From Maribacter caenipelagi (GTDB lineage Bacteria; Bacteroidota; Bacteroidia; Flavobacteriales; Flavobacteriaceae), in assembly GCF_004364175.1 (NCBI RefSeq), contig NZ_SNZW01000013.1, forward strand, positions 610,726 through 674,725: 64,000 bases of DNA, in the 5' to 3' direction. Positions 16,042 to 25,122 of the stretch are shown here, piece after piece. The notes beneath the pieces were generated by a model, which was not told the origin of the DNA, made no database searches, and was given only the letters and a program-made list of their open reading frames with translations. The position numbers and the translations under genes were made by a program. Position 1 is the stretch's first letter; the number at the start of each line of letters is the position of its first letter.

Positions 16042-18273
16042 GTGTTGAACAAAATTCAAAATTTTATTTCTGTTTCTATTAATGAACTGCTGCAATATTT
16101 GCGTAGTACTAATTTTTCAAAATCGGTGCTTACCGTAGTTGCGGTTATTACACCTTTGTCCATTGGTATTTCTACTGGCTATACTGAAATTGGTGTGGCG
16201 ATATGTTTTGGTGCTTTTTGGTGTAATCCTAGTGATGTTAATGGTAGTCTTAAGCATAAGGTCTACGGTATTTTATTCTCTGCAGCCTTGGTTATGGTAG
16301 TGAGTTTTATAGGGGGGTATGTTCATTATTCACCCTGGCTATCTTTGATAATCTTAGGGGTGACCAGCTTCGCCATTTCTTTGATTTCATCTTATGGATT
16401 TAGAGCTTCGCTCATCAGTTTTTCAGGATTATTGGCGCTGATTCTAAGCTTTGCCCATACTCCGGATAAGTTAAAAATTTATGAATATTCGTTGTTGGTT
16501 GGTCTAGGCGGACTCTGGTATTTGGCAGTATCTCTTCTTTGGTATAAGATAAATCCGAAGGGTCAGACCGAAGAAATATTATATGAAACCATTGGTCGAA
16601 CCGGTAAACTTTTAATGAAACGTGGGCAGCTGATTGATGAACAATCCAATAGAAAAAAACTGCAGCAAGGGCTGTTTCTAATTCAAAGCGAGCTTACAGA
16701 ACAACATGATACGTTACGTGAAATTCTTATTTTATCTCGTAAAAATTCTGGTAGGTCTACATATAATGGTAAGCGTGTTCTGGTATTGGTGCAATTAATA
16801 GAAATGTTAGAAACTGCAGGGGCGAATCCGGTAAATTATACGAAGATGGATGAGCAGTTTAAATTATATCCAAAATTTATCAAGTTGTTTCAAAGCTTGA
16901 CTTTTGAGATGGCCAATCAACTGCAATTAATTTCTGAAATTGGTAATAAGCCTAGTAAAATGCCAAAGCATGATGCGCTAACAAAACATTTTGAAGAATT
17001 GCGAATTAAGATTTCAGAGCTTGGGACTGTAAAAGAGGCTAAAGCTTACGAAGCTTTTATTATGTTTCAGAATTTGTTAGAGTATCAAGAAAAGCAATTC
17101 GACAAACTTAAAAGAATGAAGTGGCTGCTGAGTGATCACGATGTAGCTTCAGAAGAATTTATTGATAAAGAGATTTTAAAACGTTTCTTGATTTCTCAAG
17201 ATTATAGTCCACGTATTTTAGTAAGAAACTTAAGCTTTAGGTCTACCATTTTTAAGCATTCATTACGTATGGCGGTCACCCTGATGATCGGATTTGTATT
17301 AGGTAATGTATTCGCTTTTCAGAATCCGTATTGGATTCTTTTAACCATTATTTTGATTATGAGACCTAATTATGGTCTTACTAAAGCTCGCTCTAAAGAC
17401 AGAATCATTGGTACAATTATTGGCGGAGTCATCGCCACGGTCATTGTTTATTTAGTACAAGATGTTTATGTATATGCTACGTTGGCATTGATTTCGTTTG
17501 TGATTGCACTTTCAATGCTACAGAAAAACTATAAAGCATCTGCCATATATGTTACGCTTAGTATTGTATTTATTTACGGAATATTGCAACCAGATGTTAT
17601 GGCGGTAATTCAATACCGAATTGTTGATACTCTTCTAGGTGCAGGATTGTCGTATTTAGGATTTCTATTTTTATGGCCCAGCTGGAGCTTTCAAGAAATA
17701 CAAAAAGATGTTACCAAAAGTGTTGAAGCCAATAAAGTGTACTTAGCTAAGATTGCAGATTTTTATATTCACAAAGGTAGTGTACCTACCAGCTACCGTC
17801 TTGCCCGTAAGAATGCATTTTTAGAGACTTCCAACTTAAGTTCAGCTTTTCAGAGAATGACACAAGAACCACATTCTAAACAGAAGAATCTGAATAAGAT
17901 TTATGAGTTGGTAGAGTTGAACCATAACTTTTTATCATCTCTGGCATCATTAAGTATTTATATACAACACCATACTACCACAGAGGCGTCAGAACGTTTT
18001 AATAGCATTGTTTTTAAGATAGATGAAAACCTTGGTTTGGTAATACAAGCGCTTTCTAATAGTATTGCTATTGGCGATGAGCCAAATTTTGAAGAGGTAG
18101 GTTCGTTTGAAAAACAATTGCCCAAGTTCGAATCTGAAAATGTGAATTTAAATGCAGCAGATAATAGTACGCTAAAACGAAATCATCAAGAAGAACAACT
18201 TATTTGGGAACAATTGCGTTGGTTGTATTCATTAAGCTCTACGATGTTGAAATTGACTATTAGTTTGAAATAA
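16042..18273 (+). CDS. FUSC-family (YccS/YhfK/AaeB-like) inner-membrane exporter
   Basis: Protein of 743 residues with the duplicated layout of the FUSC family: a first block of about six membrane helices (~20-170), a soluble alpha-helical linker (~180-390), a second helix block (~405-555) and a cytoplasmic tail. The second block begins with FRSTIFKHSLRMAVTLMIG and holds NPYWILLTIILIMRPNYG-x-TKARSKDR, the family's most conserved stretch. Relatives include the aromatic-acid exporter AaeB and YccS. The start is GTG 16042, or possibly TTG 16045; no ATG is available. It follows the polysaccharide locus on its own promoter, so a link to it is not shown. Confidence 0.85.
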   Translation: MLNKIQNFISVSINELLQYLRSTNFSKSVLTVVAVITPLSIGISTGYTEIGVAICFGAFWCNPSDVNGSLKHKVYGILFSAALVMVVSFIGGYVHYSPWLSLIILGVTSFAISLISSYGFRASLISFSGLLALILSFAHTPDKLKIYEYSLLVGLGGLWYLAVSLLWYKINPKGQTEEILYETIGRTGKLLMKRGQLIDEQSNRKKLQQGLFLIQSELTEQHDTLREILILSRKNSGRSTYNGKRVLVLVQLIEMLETAGANPVNYTKMDEQFKLYPKFIKLFQSLTFEMANQLQLISEIGNKPSKMPKHDALTKHFEELRIKISELGTVKEAKAYEAFIMFQNLLEYQEKQFDKLKRMKWLLSDHDVASEEFIDKEILKRFLISQDYSPRILVRNLSFRSTIFKHSLRMAVTLMIGFVLGNVFAFQNPYWILLTIILIMRPNYGLTKARSKDRIIGTIIGGVIATVIVYLVQDVYVYATLALISFVIALSMLQKNYKASAIYVTLSIVFIYGILQPDVMAVIQYRIVDTLLGAGLSYLGFLFLWPSWSFQEIQKDVTKSVEANKVYLAKIADFYIHKGSVPTSYRLARKNAFLETSNLSSAFQRMTQEPHSKQKNLNKIYELVELNHNFLSSLASLSIYIQHHTTTEASERFNSIVFKIDENLGLVIQALSNSIAIGDEPNFEEVGSFEKQLPKFESENVNLNAADNSTLKRNHQEEQLIWEQLRWLYSLSSTMLKLTISLK

Positions 18274-18283
18274 TAATTTTAAT

Positions 18284-19134
18284 TTATTCTTTAGGTGATT
18301 GTAGTTCTTTAAACGCTACACTATTTCTTTCTAAATAAGCCCAAATTTGATCCATACTTCCAGCATTAGATAGTTCGTTAAAATCTGGTTGAGAAAGGCA
18401 GTAGGTGAGAAAACCATTGACTTTAGATTTTGGAATATCAAAGCTTTCTGCTATCGTTCGTTTTGAAAATTTATTAATGATTTCTTTTTCCAATTTCATG
18501 TTTTCATCGCGTTCAACCATTTCTTCTAAATATTTGGTTCTGCCAGAGACTTTGTTCATGATTTTGTGTGTGTTGACCTTAACACTCAAACCAACGTAAC
18601 TCAAAATTTCATTTAGCCTACCATACTCATCCATTGTTTGTAGACTTACATACTTTCCTCGATCTGCTTCTAATAGCAACCGCTCACTTTGGGTCATTTT
18701 ATTTAAGCTAGCATTTGGTAAGCCTAACGATGCAGAAGTAACCGCTTTTTTAAGTGCCAGTCTATCTATATCTAAATTAATATCTCCAGTTAAATTATAG
18801 GGGGTAACCGTAACTTCTTTTAAATCGATAATATTTTCAATTAGGTCGACAACTATTAATTTAGCACTCAAAACATTTTCTGTTATGAGAATTTCTTTGG
18901 GCAAGTATTGAACAGCAGAAATACGCAGAGAATCTTTTAATTTGGCTTCGATACTAAATAAACCGAACGAATCTGTAATGGTTGAGTTCTTTGTATTTAA
19001 GTTGATGATCAAAACATTTGATACATCATTTTAGCGCTCGTTATTTTACCTTTTATAAGTGTTGGTCTGTCTTGACCAAAACTTGTAAAAGAGGTTAATA
19101 TGATAAGAATAGAAAAGCGCAAATATTGCCGCAA
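18284..19134 (-). pseudogene. CarboxypepD_reg-like secreted protein, disrupted by a frameshift
   Basis: The long frame 18284-19012 would start at TTG with no signal peptide, in the middle of a carboxypeptidase-regulatory-like beta-sandwich (LIINLNTKNSTITDSFG). Upstream, a second frame from TTG 19134 encodes a signal peptide (MRQYLRFSILIILTSFTSFG) and the domain's first strand (KGKITSAK), then hits a stop. Adding one A to the A4 run at 19029-19032 joins the two into SAKNDVSNVLIINLNT, a normal start for this family. So the gene is either a one-base-deletion pseudogene or carries a sequencing error. The C-terminal ~150 residues are helical and of unknown function. It converges on the FUSC gene with a 10-bp gap. 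Confidence 0.72.
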
Positions 19135-19254
19135 TAGATATATTTTGCTCTAAATATAAATGGTCTTTTTTCAAGAAAGTAGAATATTGAGTTAAATGTT
19201 ATATGCTGATTGTAAATGATTTATTACCAATTTTCCTGCTAGTTAGTATCCTTT

Positions 19255-19902
19255 TTATTTTTGGCTATTGTAATTTATGGTGTCTTTAATCAATAAAATG
19301 TGAGACAAATAAACTAGAGGGACTATACAGGTAGGTAAAAAGCAATATGGAAATTGAAAAAGAGCCACATTCGGTTGCTCAAATGCAAATTGCTGAATGG
19401 GTAAAGGAGAAGATAAAATTGCTATGATAACAATAAAAGATAGAAACAGCAGTCCTATGTAATTCCAAACTATGAAAGATTTACGTGCCACCGTGTTGTT
19501 TTTTACAAGTTCATATATAAAAATAGTACCTGCGGATATCCCGATTAAAACATCAAAATTCCAACCTGAGAATGTCATAATTTCTGGAACCTGACTTTCT
19601 ATGTAAAGTGCATAAAGGCATAGTTCTACAGGGATTCTAACAATGTGAATTCCTATTAAAAAATTTCTTTTCAATTTGCTGACGGTGATCATCCTTAAAC
19701 ACAAAACAGATAATAGAATAGTAGCGACGATAGCCATTGGGAATAATTGGGGCTTTTCTTTAAAGACTTCAAAGTAGGACAGAAGCCCTATTAGTAACTG
19801 CCAAACAATAAAAATAAGTACTAGCCTTAAGTCTTTTCCTGTTCCAATATAAAACAAGGATAAGGTCAATAGTGTAATAAATAAAAATATAGCTTCTAGC
19901 AT
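19255..19902 (-). CDS. Polytopic membrane protein of unknown function
   Basis: Protein of 215 residues with about six hydrophobic helices and short loops, beginning MLEAIFLFITLLTLSLFYIG. No catalytic motif or transporter signature was recognised. It lies 9 nt downstream of the DUF1569 gene on the same strand, so the two are probably co-transcribed. ATG 19902 is the natural start, as the preceding stop is only a few bases away. Confidence 0.6.
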   Translation of the reverse strand: MLEAIFLFITLLTLSLFYIGTGKDLRLVLIFIVWQLLIGLLSYFEVFKEKPQLFPMAIVATILLSVLCLRMITVSKLKRNFLIGIHIVRIPVELCLYALYIESQVPEIMTFSGWNFDVLIGISAGTIFIYELVKNNTVARKSFIVWNYIGLLFLSFIVIIAILSSPLPIQQFAFEQPNVALFQFPYCFLPTCIVPLVYLSHILLIKDTINYNSQK

Positions 19903-19911
19903 AACATTTAA

Positions 19912-20355
19912 TTATCTACCAAATTGCTTTAAATGGTGGTCAGAATGTTTATAAACAAATATGCCAATTTCGTTGTTAGTCATTTTTCCAAAAAACGGAT
20001 GAATGAAGTTTGAATTTGAATAACCGTGATAACCGTTTAGTAAACTAATCCACTTTTGCTTTTCGCTATCGAAATCTCCTGATCCAGATATTTTAAATTC
20101 AGGATGAGTAGGCTGATTTTTCTTCATCGGAAGCTCATTTTTCATGATTCCCTTCAATGTCATTCCGCCAAATAATTTGCCGATGAAGAGTCTTTTATAT
20201 TGCTTTTTACCTTGAAACATTTCTTCGCCCAACGTACAATGTTTTAGCATTTGATATGCGTCCATTTTACCCCATTTTGCGGTGTCCGATTCTTTCAGGG
20301 TTTGAATTCGTTCAATTAATTCGCTATTAGTGTTCTTATTGAAAATTGTTTTCAT
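19912..20355 (-). CDS. DUF1569 / DinB-like protein
   Basis: Protein of 147 residues matching the DUF1569 pattern within the DinB/YfiT four-helix superfamily: early WGKMDAYQMLKHC and C-terminal YKHSDHHLKQFGR, where the histidines are the likely metal ligands. Members are often bacillithiol/glutathione-type transferase relatives, but the activity of this subfamily is not established. It is first of a probable two-gene operon with the membrane protein at 19255. A perfect -7 box (TATATTTG) lies about 50 bp upstream. Confidence 0.75.
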   Translation of the reverse strand: MKTIFNKNTNSELIERIQTLKESDTAKWGKMDAYQMLKHCTLGEEMFQGKKQYKRLFIGKLFGGMTLKGIMKNELPMKKNQPTHPEFKISGSGDFDSEKQKWISLLNGYHGYSNSNFIHPFFGKMTNNEIGIFVYKHSDHHLKQFGR

Positions 20356-20403
20356 AAAGTGTTTTTATATTTTTTGCCTTTTGAATAGCTGTGGTTATAA
20401 AGA

Positions 20404-20411
20404 CAAATATA
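20404..20411 (-). promoter_or_regulatory. -7 box upstream of the DUF1569 gene
   Basis: On the minus strand this reads TATATTTG, an exact TAnnTTTG match, about 49 bp before the ATG at 20355. Confidence 0.45.
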
Positions 20412-20456
20412 TATGGCACTTTCCACTAAAAAATTGCCCTATGGCAAAAACGGACT

Positions 20457-21035
20457 TTACGATGCTATTTCTTTCCGAATACGACTTAATGAATATTTGG
20501 TAATGCCCAAAAACGTGGCTAAATGCTGTAGCGAAACGTTTTTAATAACGTGTGGTTTCTCTTGTAATAATCTTAGATAGCGTTCTTTTGCTTCATCTGC
20601 TATAAATGATACACGCTGATTCTTAAGGGCAAAATAAGAACCAACAAGCTTTTTTCTACCTTGTTCTCTAAAGGATTCTATGCTCTGAAATAGTTCTTGA
20701 AAAGTATCAAAATCTAATTGCCAACATTCAATGTTGGTCAAAGCTTGTATATTTTCACGGGTAGGATTGCGAAGAAAAAATGAAGACCAATCTATTGCAA
20801 TATCGCCCTGACCATAAAAATCTGTAGTAATATCGTTGCCTTTTGTGTCGTTTACAAATGAACGGGCAAATCCACTTTCTATAAACCAATAGTGGTTTTC
20901 AATTATGCCTTCTTTTAATAGATATTCATTTTTAGAGAAATTTACTTTTTTGAAATTAGGAATAATCAATTCCAGTTCTTTTTTTGTGAAAGTATTTGGT
21001 GAGAATATATTCTTTAGAAAGTGTTCGTCTTGCAT
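20457..21035 (-). CDS. Crp/Fnr-family transcriptional regulator
   Basis: Protein of 192 residues. The N-terminal ~115 residues fit a cyclic-nucleotide-binding-like beta-roll (FSKNEYLLKEGIIENHYWFIESG). The C-terminal helix-turn-helix reads VSLQHLATFLGITKYSLSRIRKE, typical of Bacteroidota Crp/Fnr regulators. It lacks the Cys cluster of oxygen-sensing Fnr and the canonical cAMP-binding residues, so the effector is unknown. It is encoded alone, between an NAD(P)-binding protein and a DUF1569 gene, and may regulate these neighbours (inference). Confidence 0.85.
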   Translation of the reverse strand: MQDEHFLKNIFSPNTFTKKELELIIPNFKKVNFSKNEYLLKEGIIENHYWFIESGFARSFVNDTKGNDITTDFYGQGDIAIDWSSFFLRNPTRENIQALTNIECWQLDFDTFQELFQSIESFREQGRKKLVGSYFALKNQRVSFIADEAKERYLRLLQEKPHVIKNVSLQHLATFLGITKYSLSRIRKEIAS

Positions 21036-21134
21036 TTTAAATGTTCGATTTTAAAATAATTAATGCTGATGTATTCTCATTAATATTTTTCTAAACTACT
21101 TATAATTTGCCTCTAACACATTACTTGATTTATA

Positions 21135-22085
21135 TTATTTTGTTGACTTTCGGTTAAGTATGATAGTGTCATTTTTTATCTGTTCAATACCTTCTCGATA
21201 AGTGGTGACCGTAAAATCTGGGAATCGTTTTTTAAACTTGGTGGAGACGAATATGTTATCGCGCTTATACCTAGGTAATAGTTCTTGTAATTCTTTCATT
21301 TGTGTATTGAAAATACCACCTATTTTAAAAGCAATTTTTGGAACTACAGTATATTCAAATTGTTTGCCATAAACCTTAGTAATCAAAGCAATAAACTGTT
21401 TGTAGGTAAGTCGAAAATCATCGCAAGGTAGATGCCATGTTTGATTATAAGTATCGGGCATGTTGCCAATTAAAGCCATTGCTTTACTGGCATCTGGTGT
21501 CCATATTAGAGTTCTTAATGTAGTATCACTTATGAATACCTTTAATTTTTTATTGTTTTTAATATTGTCAAAAATGATGGCGTTGGTGATGCTCTGTGTT
21601 TTGCCAGGACCATAAAATTCTGGCGCTCTACAAATAACTGCTTCTAGATTATTTGAATTTATTTCATCTAAAAGCATATTGGTAATTTCTGCTCTTACTC
21701 TACCTTTTTGCCCTACAGGCGCAAATTGGCTTTCTTCGGTTAAAGGAGTATCATTTTGTGCATACATGTAGGTGTTATCAAAGAACACCAGTTTTGTTTG
21801 GTGTTTTTTGCATGCATGTATTACATTTCGCATCATTATAGGAAATTGGTTCACCCACATTTTGGTATTCATTGGTAGACCAACAGTTAGGTATGCAATT
21901 TCACTTCCCTTTACAGCTTCTTCGGTTTTTTGTTTGTCTAATAAGTTGGCAGAAAAAAGCACGTCGGTTTCATTAACCTTTTTAGGGTTTCTACTGACCA
22001 GTCTTATATTTGAAGTATACTTCTTCTTTAACTCTTTCGCTAACTCAATTGCGATTTGACCGTTAGCCCCAAGTATCGTTTGCAT
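21135..22085 (-). CDS. NAD(P)-binding epimerase/NmrA-like protein (atypical SDR)
   Basis: Protein of 316 residues opening with a Rossmann motif (TILGANGQIAIELAKEL) followed by LVSRNPKK, the pattern of NmrA-like atypical short-chain dehydrogenases. A YxxxK catalytic pair is not evident, so it may be a reductase or a non-catalytic NAD(P) sensor. The start at 22085 lies 9 nt after the stop of the DUF2147 gene, so both are probably co-transcribed. Confidence 0.78.
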   Translation of the reverse strand: MQTILGANGQIAIELAKELKKKYTSNIRLVSRNPKKVNETDVLFSANLLDKQKTEEAVKGSEIAYLTVGLPMNTKMWVNQFPIMMRNVIHACKKHQTKLVFFDNTYMYAQNDTPLTEESQFAPVGQKGRVRAEITNMLLDEINSNNLEAVICRAPEFYGPGKTQSITNAIIFDNIKNNKKLKVFISDTTLRTLIWTPDASKAMALIGNMPDTYNQTWHLPCDDFRLTYKQFIALITKVYGKQFEYTVVPKIAFKIGGIFNTQMKELQELLPRYKRDNIFVSTKFKKRFPDFTVTTYREGIEQIKNDTIILNRKSTK

Positions 22086-22094
22086 TGCTGTTTT

Positions 22095-22514
22095 CTATTT
22101 CTTTCTTATCCAGTATTGGGTTCTTCCTAATAACGAAAATCCTAAATAACCTCTTACTTTCAATTTGTTAGGTTCTTCTAGTTCTAAGTAGCACTTATAT
22201 TCTTTACCGTTTTCAGGATCTAAAATTGTACCGTCGTTATATTCATCACCGTCTTTCTTGATGTCTTCAATGATTACTAGACCTTTTATTTTTTGTCCTT
22301 TTTTTGAGCCCTTACAGTTGTCGCAAACCTTGTTTTCATCACTTTTATAACTATTCACTATTTTGGCGAAATAAGTATCGTTGGTTTTGTAAATTTCAAT
22401 AAGAGCTTTTTTCTCGTTAGTTTCGTCGTCATAGGTTTCCCATTGCCCAGTAATTGTTTGCCCGTAGCTAATGAAGCTTACTGTCATTAGTAATAGTGCG
22501 AATAAATTTTTCAT
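22095..22514 (-). CDS. Secreted DUF2147 protein
   Basis: Protein of 139 residues with a signal peptide (MKNLFALLLMTVSFISYGQ) and the DUF2147 pattern: ITGQWETYDDETNEKKALIE, ILDPENGKEYKCYL and the closing YLGFSLLGRTQYWIR. It contains CDNC, a C-x2-C pair that could bind metal or form a disulfide. The family is small, periplasmic or extracytoplasmic and beta-rich, with no established function. It is upstream of, and probably in an operon with, the SDR gene at 21135. Confidence 0.8.
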   Translation of the reverse strand: MKNLFALLLMTVSFISYGQTITGQWETYDDETNEKKALIEIYKTNDTYFAKIVNSYKSDENKVCDNCKGSKKGQKIKGLVIIEDIKKDGDEYNDGTILDPENGKEYKCYLELEEPNKLKVRGYLGFSLLGRTQYWIRKK

Positions 22515-22594
22515 GATTGAATACTATTTTTTATTGTTAAAAGATGTTTTACCCTCTTTTGTTATTGAATAGTTGAGTAAAAGGGAGTAAAAAA

Positions 22595-22602
22595 TAAAGA
22601 TA
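22595..22602 (-). promoter_or_regulatory. Possible -7 box upstream of the DUF2147 operon
   Basis: TATCTTTA on the minus strand is one mismatch from TAnnTTTG, about 80 bp before the ATG. The rest of the 22515-22765 spacer is AT-rich without other obvious signals. Confidence 0.25.
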
Positions 22603-22765
22603 CTATTTCTACGAATATTCATAGCCATTGAACATTTATTGCATTAAAAATTCAACTAGAACTTTAAGAATTTATAAGTTTTACGCAAATGGATTTCAAC
22701 TGTTTATAATTGGTAAGCGTAAATTCAACTTTTATGAATATTTTACTTAACTAGCCAAAGGCCAT

Positions 22766-23284
22766 TTATTTTTTCTTACGCTTCTGTTTAAAATATTCTT
22801 TGTCAGCTATGTAGATGGTCTTTTTAACCTCGCAAAAAACTTGGGTTTTATCTTTATTTGTGAGCTGAGTAATTTTTATAATATCTATTTCTTTGTTTTC
22901 AGCTACCTGCTCTCTAATTCCCATAAGTTCTTTCTCGGTAAAATTGAAATCTGCAAACAGGTTTTCTTTCGCCGGTTTTTTGAAGAAGATTTCGGCAGAT
23001 TTGTCCCAAACTACATAATCATTACCCATAATACTTAATAACTGAATCATTGGTATTGGGTCTACGGCAGAGAATAAACTACCACCAAAAATAGAATTTA
23101 CGTAATTTTTATTTTTATACGATAACGGTAATTTAATTCTTACGTGTAATAAATCTTCTGATACCTCAATTATCTTTGCAGTACTTCGTTTGTACATTGG
23201 TGATAGATTAAAGCCATATTTAAAAATGGTATTTTTCTTTAAAAATTTTGAGGCTAAGGCTTCAACTTTCTGATAAACTGACAT
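22766..23284 (-). CDS. DUF4442 hotdog-fold thioesterase-like protein
   Basis: Protein of 172 residues fitting DUF4442 in the hotdog superfamily: conserved NSIFGGSLFSAVDPIPMIQL and a following strand (YVVWDKSAEIFFKKPAKE). Hotdog proteins of this type are usually acyl-CoA thioesterases or related, but no activity is shown for this one. The C-terminal tail is a short Lys-rich stretch. It is monocistronic as far as can be seen; a 12-bp palindrome lies 33 bp upstream of the start. Confidence 0.8.
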   Translation of the reverse strand: MSVYQKVEALASKFLKKNTIFKYGFNLSPMYKRSTAKIIEVSEDLLHVRIKLPLSYKNKNYVNSIFGGSLFSAVDPIPMIQLLSIMGNDYVVWDKSAEIFFKKPAKENLFADFNFTEKELMGIREQVAENKEIDIIKITQLTNKDKTQVFCEVKKTIYIADKEYFKQKRKKK

Positions 23285-23316
23285 ATTCTTTTTATTGATT
23301 TTTAAATAGACTTAAC

Positions 23317-23328
23317 AGGTGTACACCT
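23317..23328. promoter_or_regulatory. Perfect 12-bp palindrome upstream of the DUF4442 gene
   Basis: AGGTGTACACCT is self-complementary and sits 33 bp upstream of the ATG at 23284. It could be an operator, but a single 12-bp palindrome is weak evidence. Confidence 0.25.
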
Positions 23329-23452
23329 AAAATTGATAAAAGCATATGAATTATTTTGATGATAAATAGTATCTATGTACAGCAATTTTAGTGCTAGCTT
23401 TAATTTCTAATCTCTTTAGAAATTAAAAAGGGCAATAATAATAATTTAACTA

Positions 23453-24427
23453 TTAAAATTCTTCTAAATTTCGAATCGATAATTTTGAGGCCATTACACT
23501 AATTATTAGTATTTGTATGGCATGAAATAACATGAGCGGTAATAAGATGATACCAATAGATGCTATATTGCCAAATAGTATTTTAGAAAAAACGGTTCCA
23601 TGTACCAACGATTTTTTAGTACCGCAAAATTGGGCGGTAATTTGGTCTTCTTTATTGAGGTGTAGTTTTCTTGATATTAATTTAGCGAGATAAAAGACAG
23701 TTGAAAACAAGAAAATGACACCGATTAATATGAAAAGTAAATCTAATATAGAAACAGCACTAAAAATATTTTTTTCAAAAGATTTACTAAAGCTTTTATA
23801 AATAATCAATAAAATAATCGATTTATCGAACAGCGTAATTTTACTATTATGTTTTTGTACAAAAGAACCAAAGAAGCGATGTAAAAGAAGCCCTGTTATT
23901 ACAGGTATTATTATTTGAACGATTAGTTTAATGTAAATATCTTTAAAATCGAAGTCGGTTTGTAAATCACTTACAAAATACCCCATCCATAAAGGAGTAA
24001 GAGCAATACCTATAATGCCAGAAATACTGGCGTTAAATATTGCTGCAGGAATATTCCCTTTTGCTAATGAGACCATAAGTACTGAAGATGATACTGTAGA
24101 TGGTAGGGCAGCCAAAAAAAAGAAACCCAACCAAATGTGTTGTTGTTCTTCATTTTGAATAAATGGATGTAATAGTAAAACCAATAATGGAAAAAGCAAA
24201 AATGTAGACCCTTGCACCAACAAATGTAGTTTCCAATTTTTGAGCCCCTGCTTTAATTTATCGGGACTTAACTTGAGTCCGTAAAAAAAGAAAATAAGTG
24301 AAATACCAATACTACTAATCGTATTTAATGGAAATTTACTTTCTTCTGTTCCCCACTGTGGAAATAAGTATGCTAATACTATTGCAATAATTATAAAAAA
24401 AACAAACTTATCAATCTTCAATTTCAT
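23453..24427 (-). CDS. Bile acid:sodium symporter-like transporter (SBF-like family)
   Basis: Protein of 324 residues with about nine or ten membrane helices and the SBF-like features GISLIFFFYGLKLSPDKLKQG near residue 50, AALPSTVSSSVLMV in helix 4 and AQFCGTKKSLVHGT in helix 8, resembling the two crossover motifs of the bile-acid/sodium symporter fold (YfeH-like branch). It probably moves an organic anion with sodium; the substrate is unknown. It stands alone, with 168 bp downstream and 308 bp upstream without genes. Confidence 0.85.
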   Translation of the reverse strand: MKLKIDKFVFFIIIAIVLAYLFPQWGTEESKFPLNTISSIGISLIFFFYGLKLSPDKLKQGLKNWKLHLLVQGSTFLLFPLLVLLLHPFIQNEEQQHIWLGFFFLAALPSTVSSSVLMVSLAKGNIPAAIFNASISGIIGIALTPLWMGYFVSDLQTDFDFKDIYIKLIVQIIIPVITGLLLHRFFGSFVQKHNSKITLFDKSIILLIIYKSFSKSFEKNIFSAVSILDLLFILIGVIFLFSTVFYLAKLISRKLHLNKEDQITAQFCGTKKSLVHGTVFSKILFGNIASIGIILLPLMLFHAIQILIISVMASKLSIRNLEEF

Positions 24428-24735
24428 GAATATTGTTTAGGGCAAATAATTGAATTTTATATAGGTTAATAAGAGACTTTCCTAAATGGAATGCATTTGT
24501 TCAAAATTAGTATTACCCTTTTGTAGCAGAAACAAAATCTCCTTTTTTTATATATTCAATTGAAGCCATTTAAAATGGCTATTATCTTTCTTCTGTACTC
24601 AGTTTCTTGATGTGATTAGTATATTGTAATACTCTTAAATTTCACAAAATAAAGGTCTTTATTGTATTATTTGTTCATTTTTAGAACTTACTACTAGATT
24701 GTGATTTCGGTTTGATTTAGGTAAAAAGTTTTATT
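24428..24735. other. Gene-free AT-rich spacer
   Basis: No frame with coding character was found. The only structure is the inverted repeat AGCCATTT/AAATGGCT with one central base near 24565-24585; it is not followed by a T-run on either strand. No -7 box with a full match was found for the symporter. Confidence 0.4.
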
Positions 24736-24999
24736 TCAAATACCACGTTTCTTCAAGAGCGCTTCTAATTCTTTGTTTTTATTTGAATTACCAACTATTC
24801 GATAAATAAAATAGATGGGAAATAATAATGGAATAAGAATCGAGTAATTTTTCCCATAAATCGATGAAACAACCGCTATAACTATTATACTAGCAAGAAA
24901 TCCGATTAAAAATGCATTTATAGTTTTTGTTTTCTTCAGTTTCTTTTTTTTAACTACCAACTCTTCATCAGTTAATTCTGAAAGATTATTCTTTTTCAT
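24736..24999 (-). CDS. Small membrane protein of unknown function
   Basis: Protein of 87 residues: charged N-terminus (SELTDEELVVKKKKLKKTK), two hydrophobic segments (about 29-47 and 52-68) separated by a short loop, and a charged C-terminus. The LSELTDEEL opening plus two-helix plan is common to small Bacteroidota membrane proteins of unknown role. Coding character is supported by clean amphipathic structure and an ATG start preceded by an AT-rich leader. Confidence 0.6.
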   Translation of the reverse strand: MKKNNLSELTDEELVVKKKKLKKTKTINAFLIGFLASIIVIAVVSSIYGKNYSILIPLLFPIYFIYRIVGNSNKNKELEALLKKRGI

Positions 25000-25122
25000 T
25001 TCTAGTATCTTTTAATTTTAGAAGATTTTACCTTAGGCTACAAATTTCAGTTTCAATAGTTCAAGATAAGAATCGCTACTCAAGCCTAATAGTTTTGAAA
25101 AGTATAATTTAGCGTTTCTTAA

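Noticed and set aside
24565-24585. AGCCATTT/AAATGGCT hairpin as a terminator
   Set aside because: Neither strand has a following T-run, and the stem is AT-rich.
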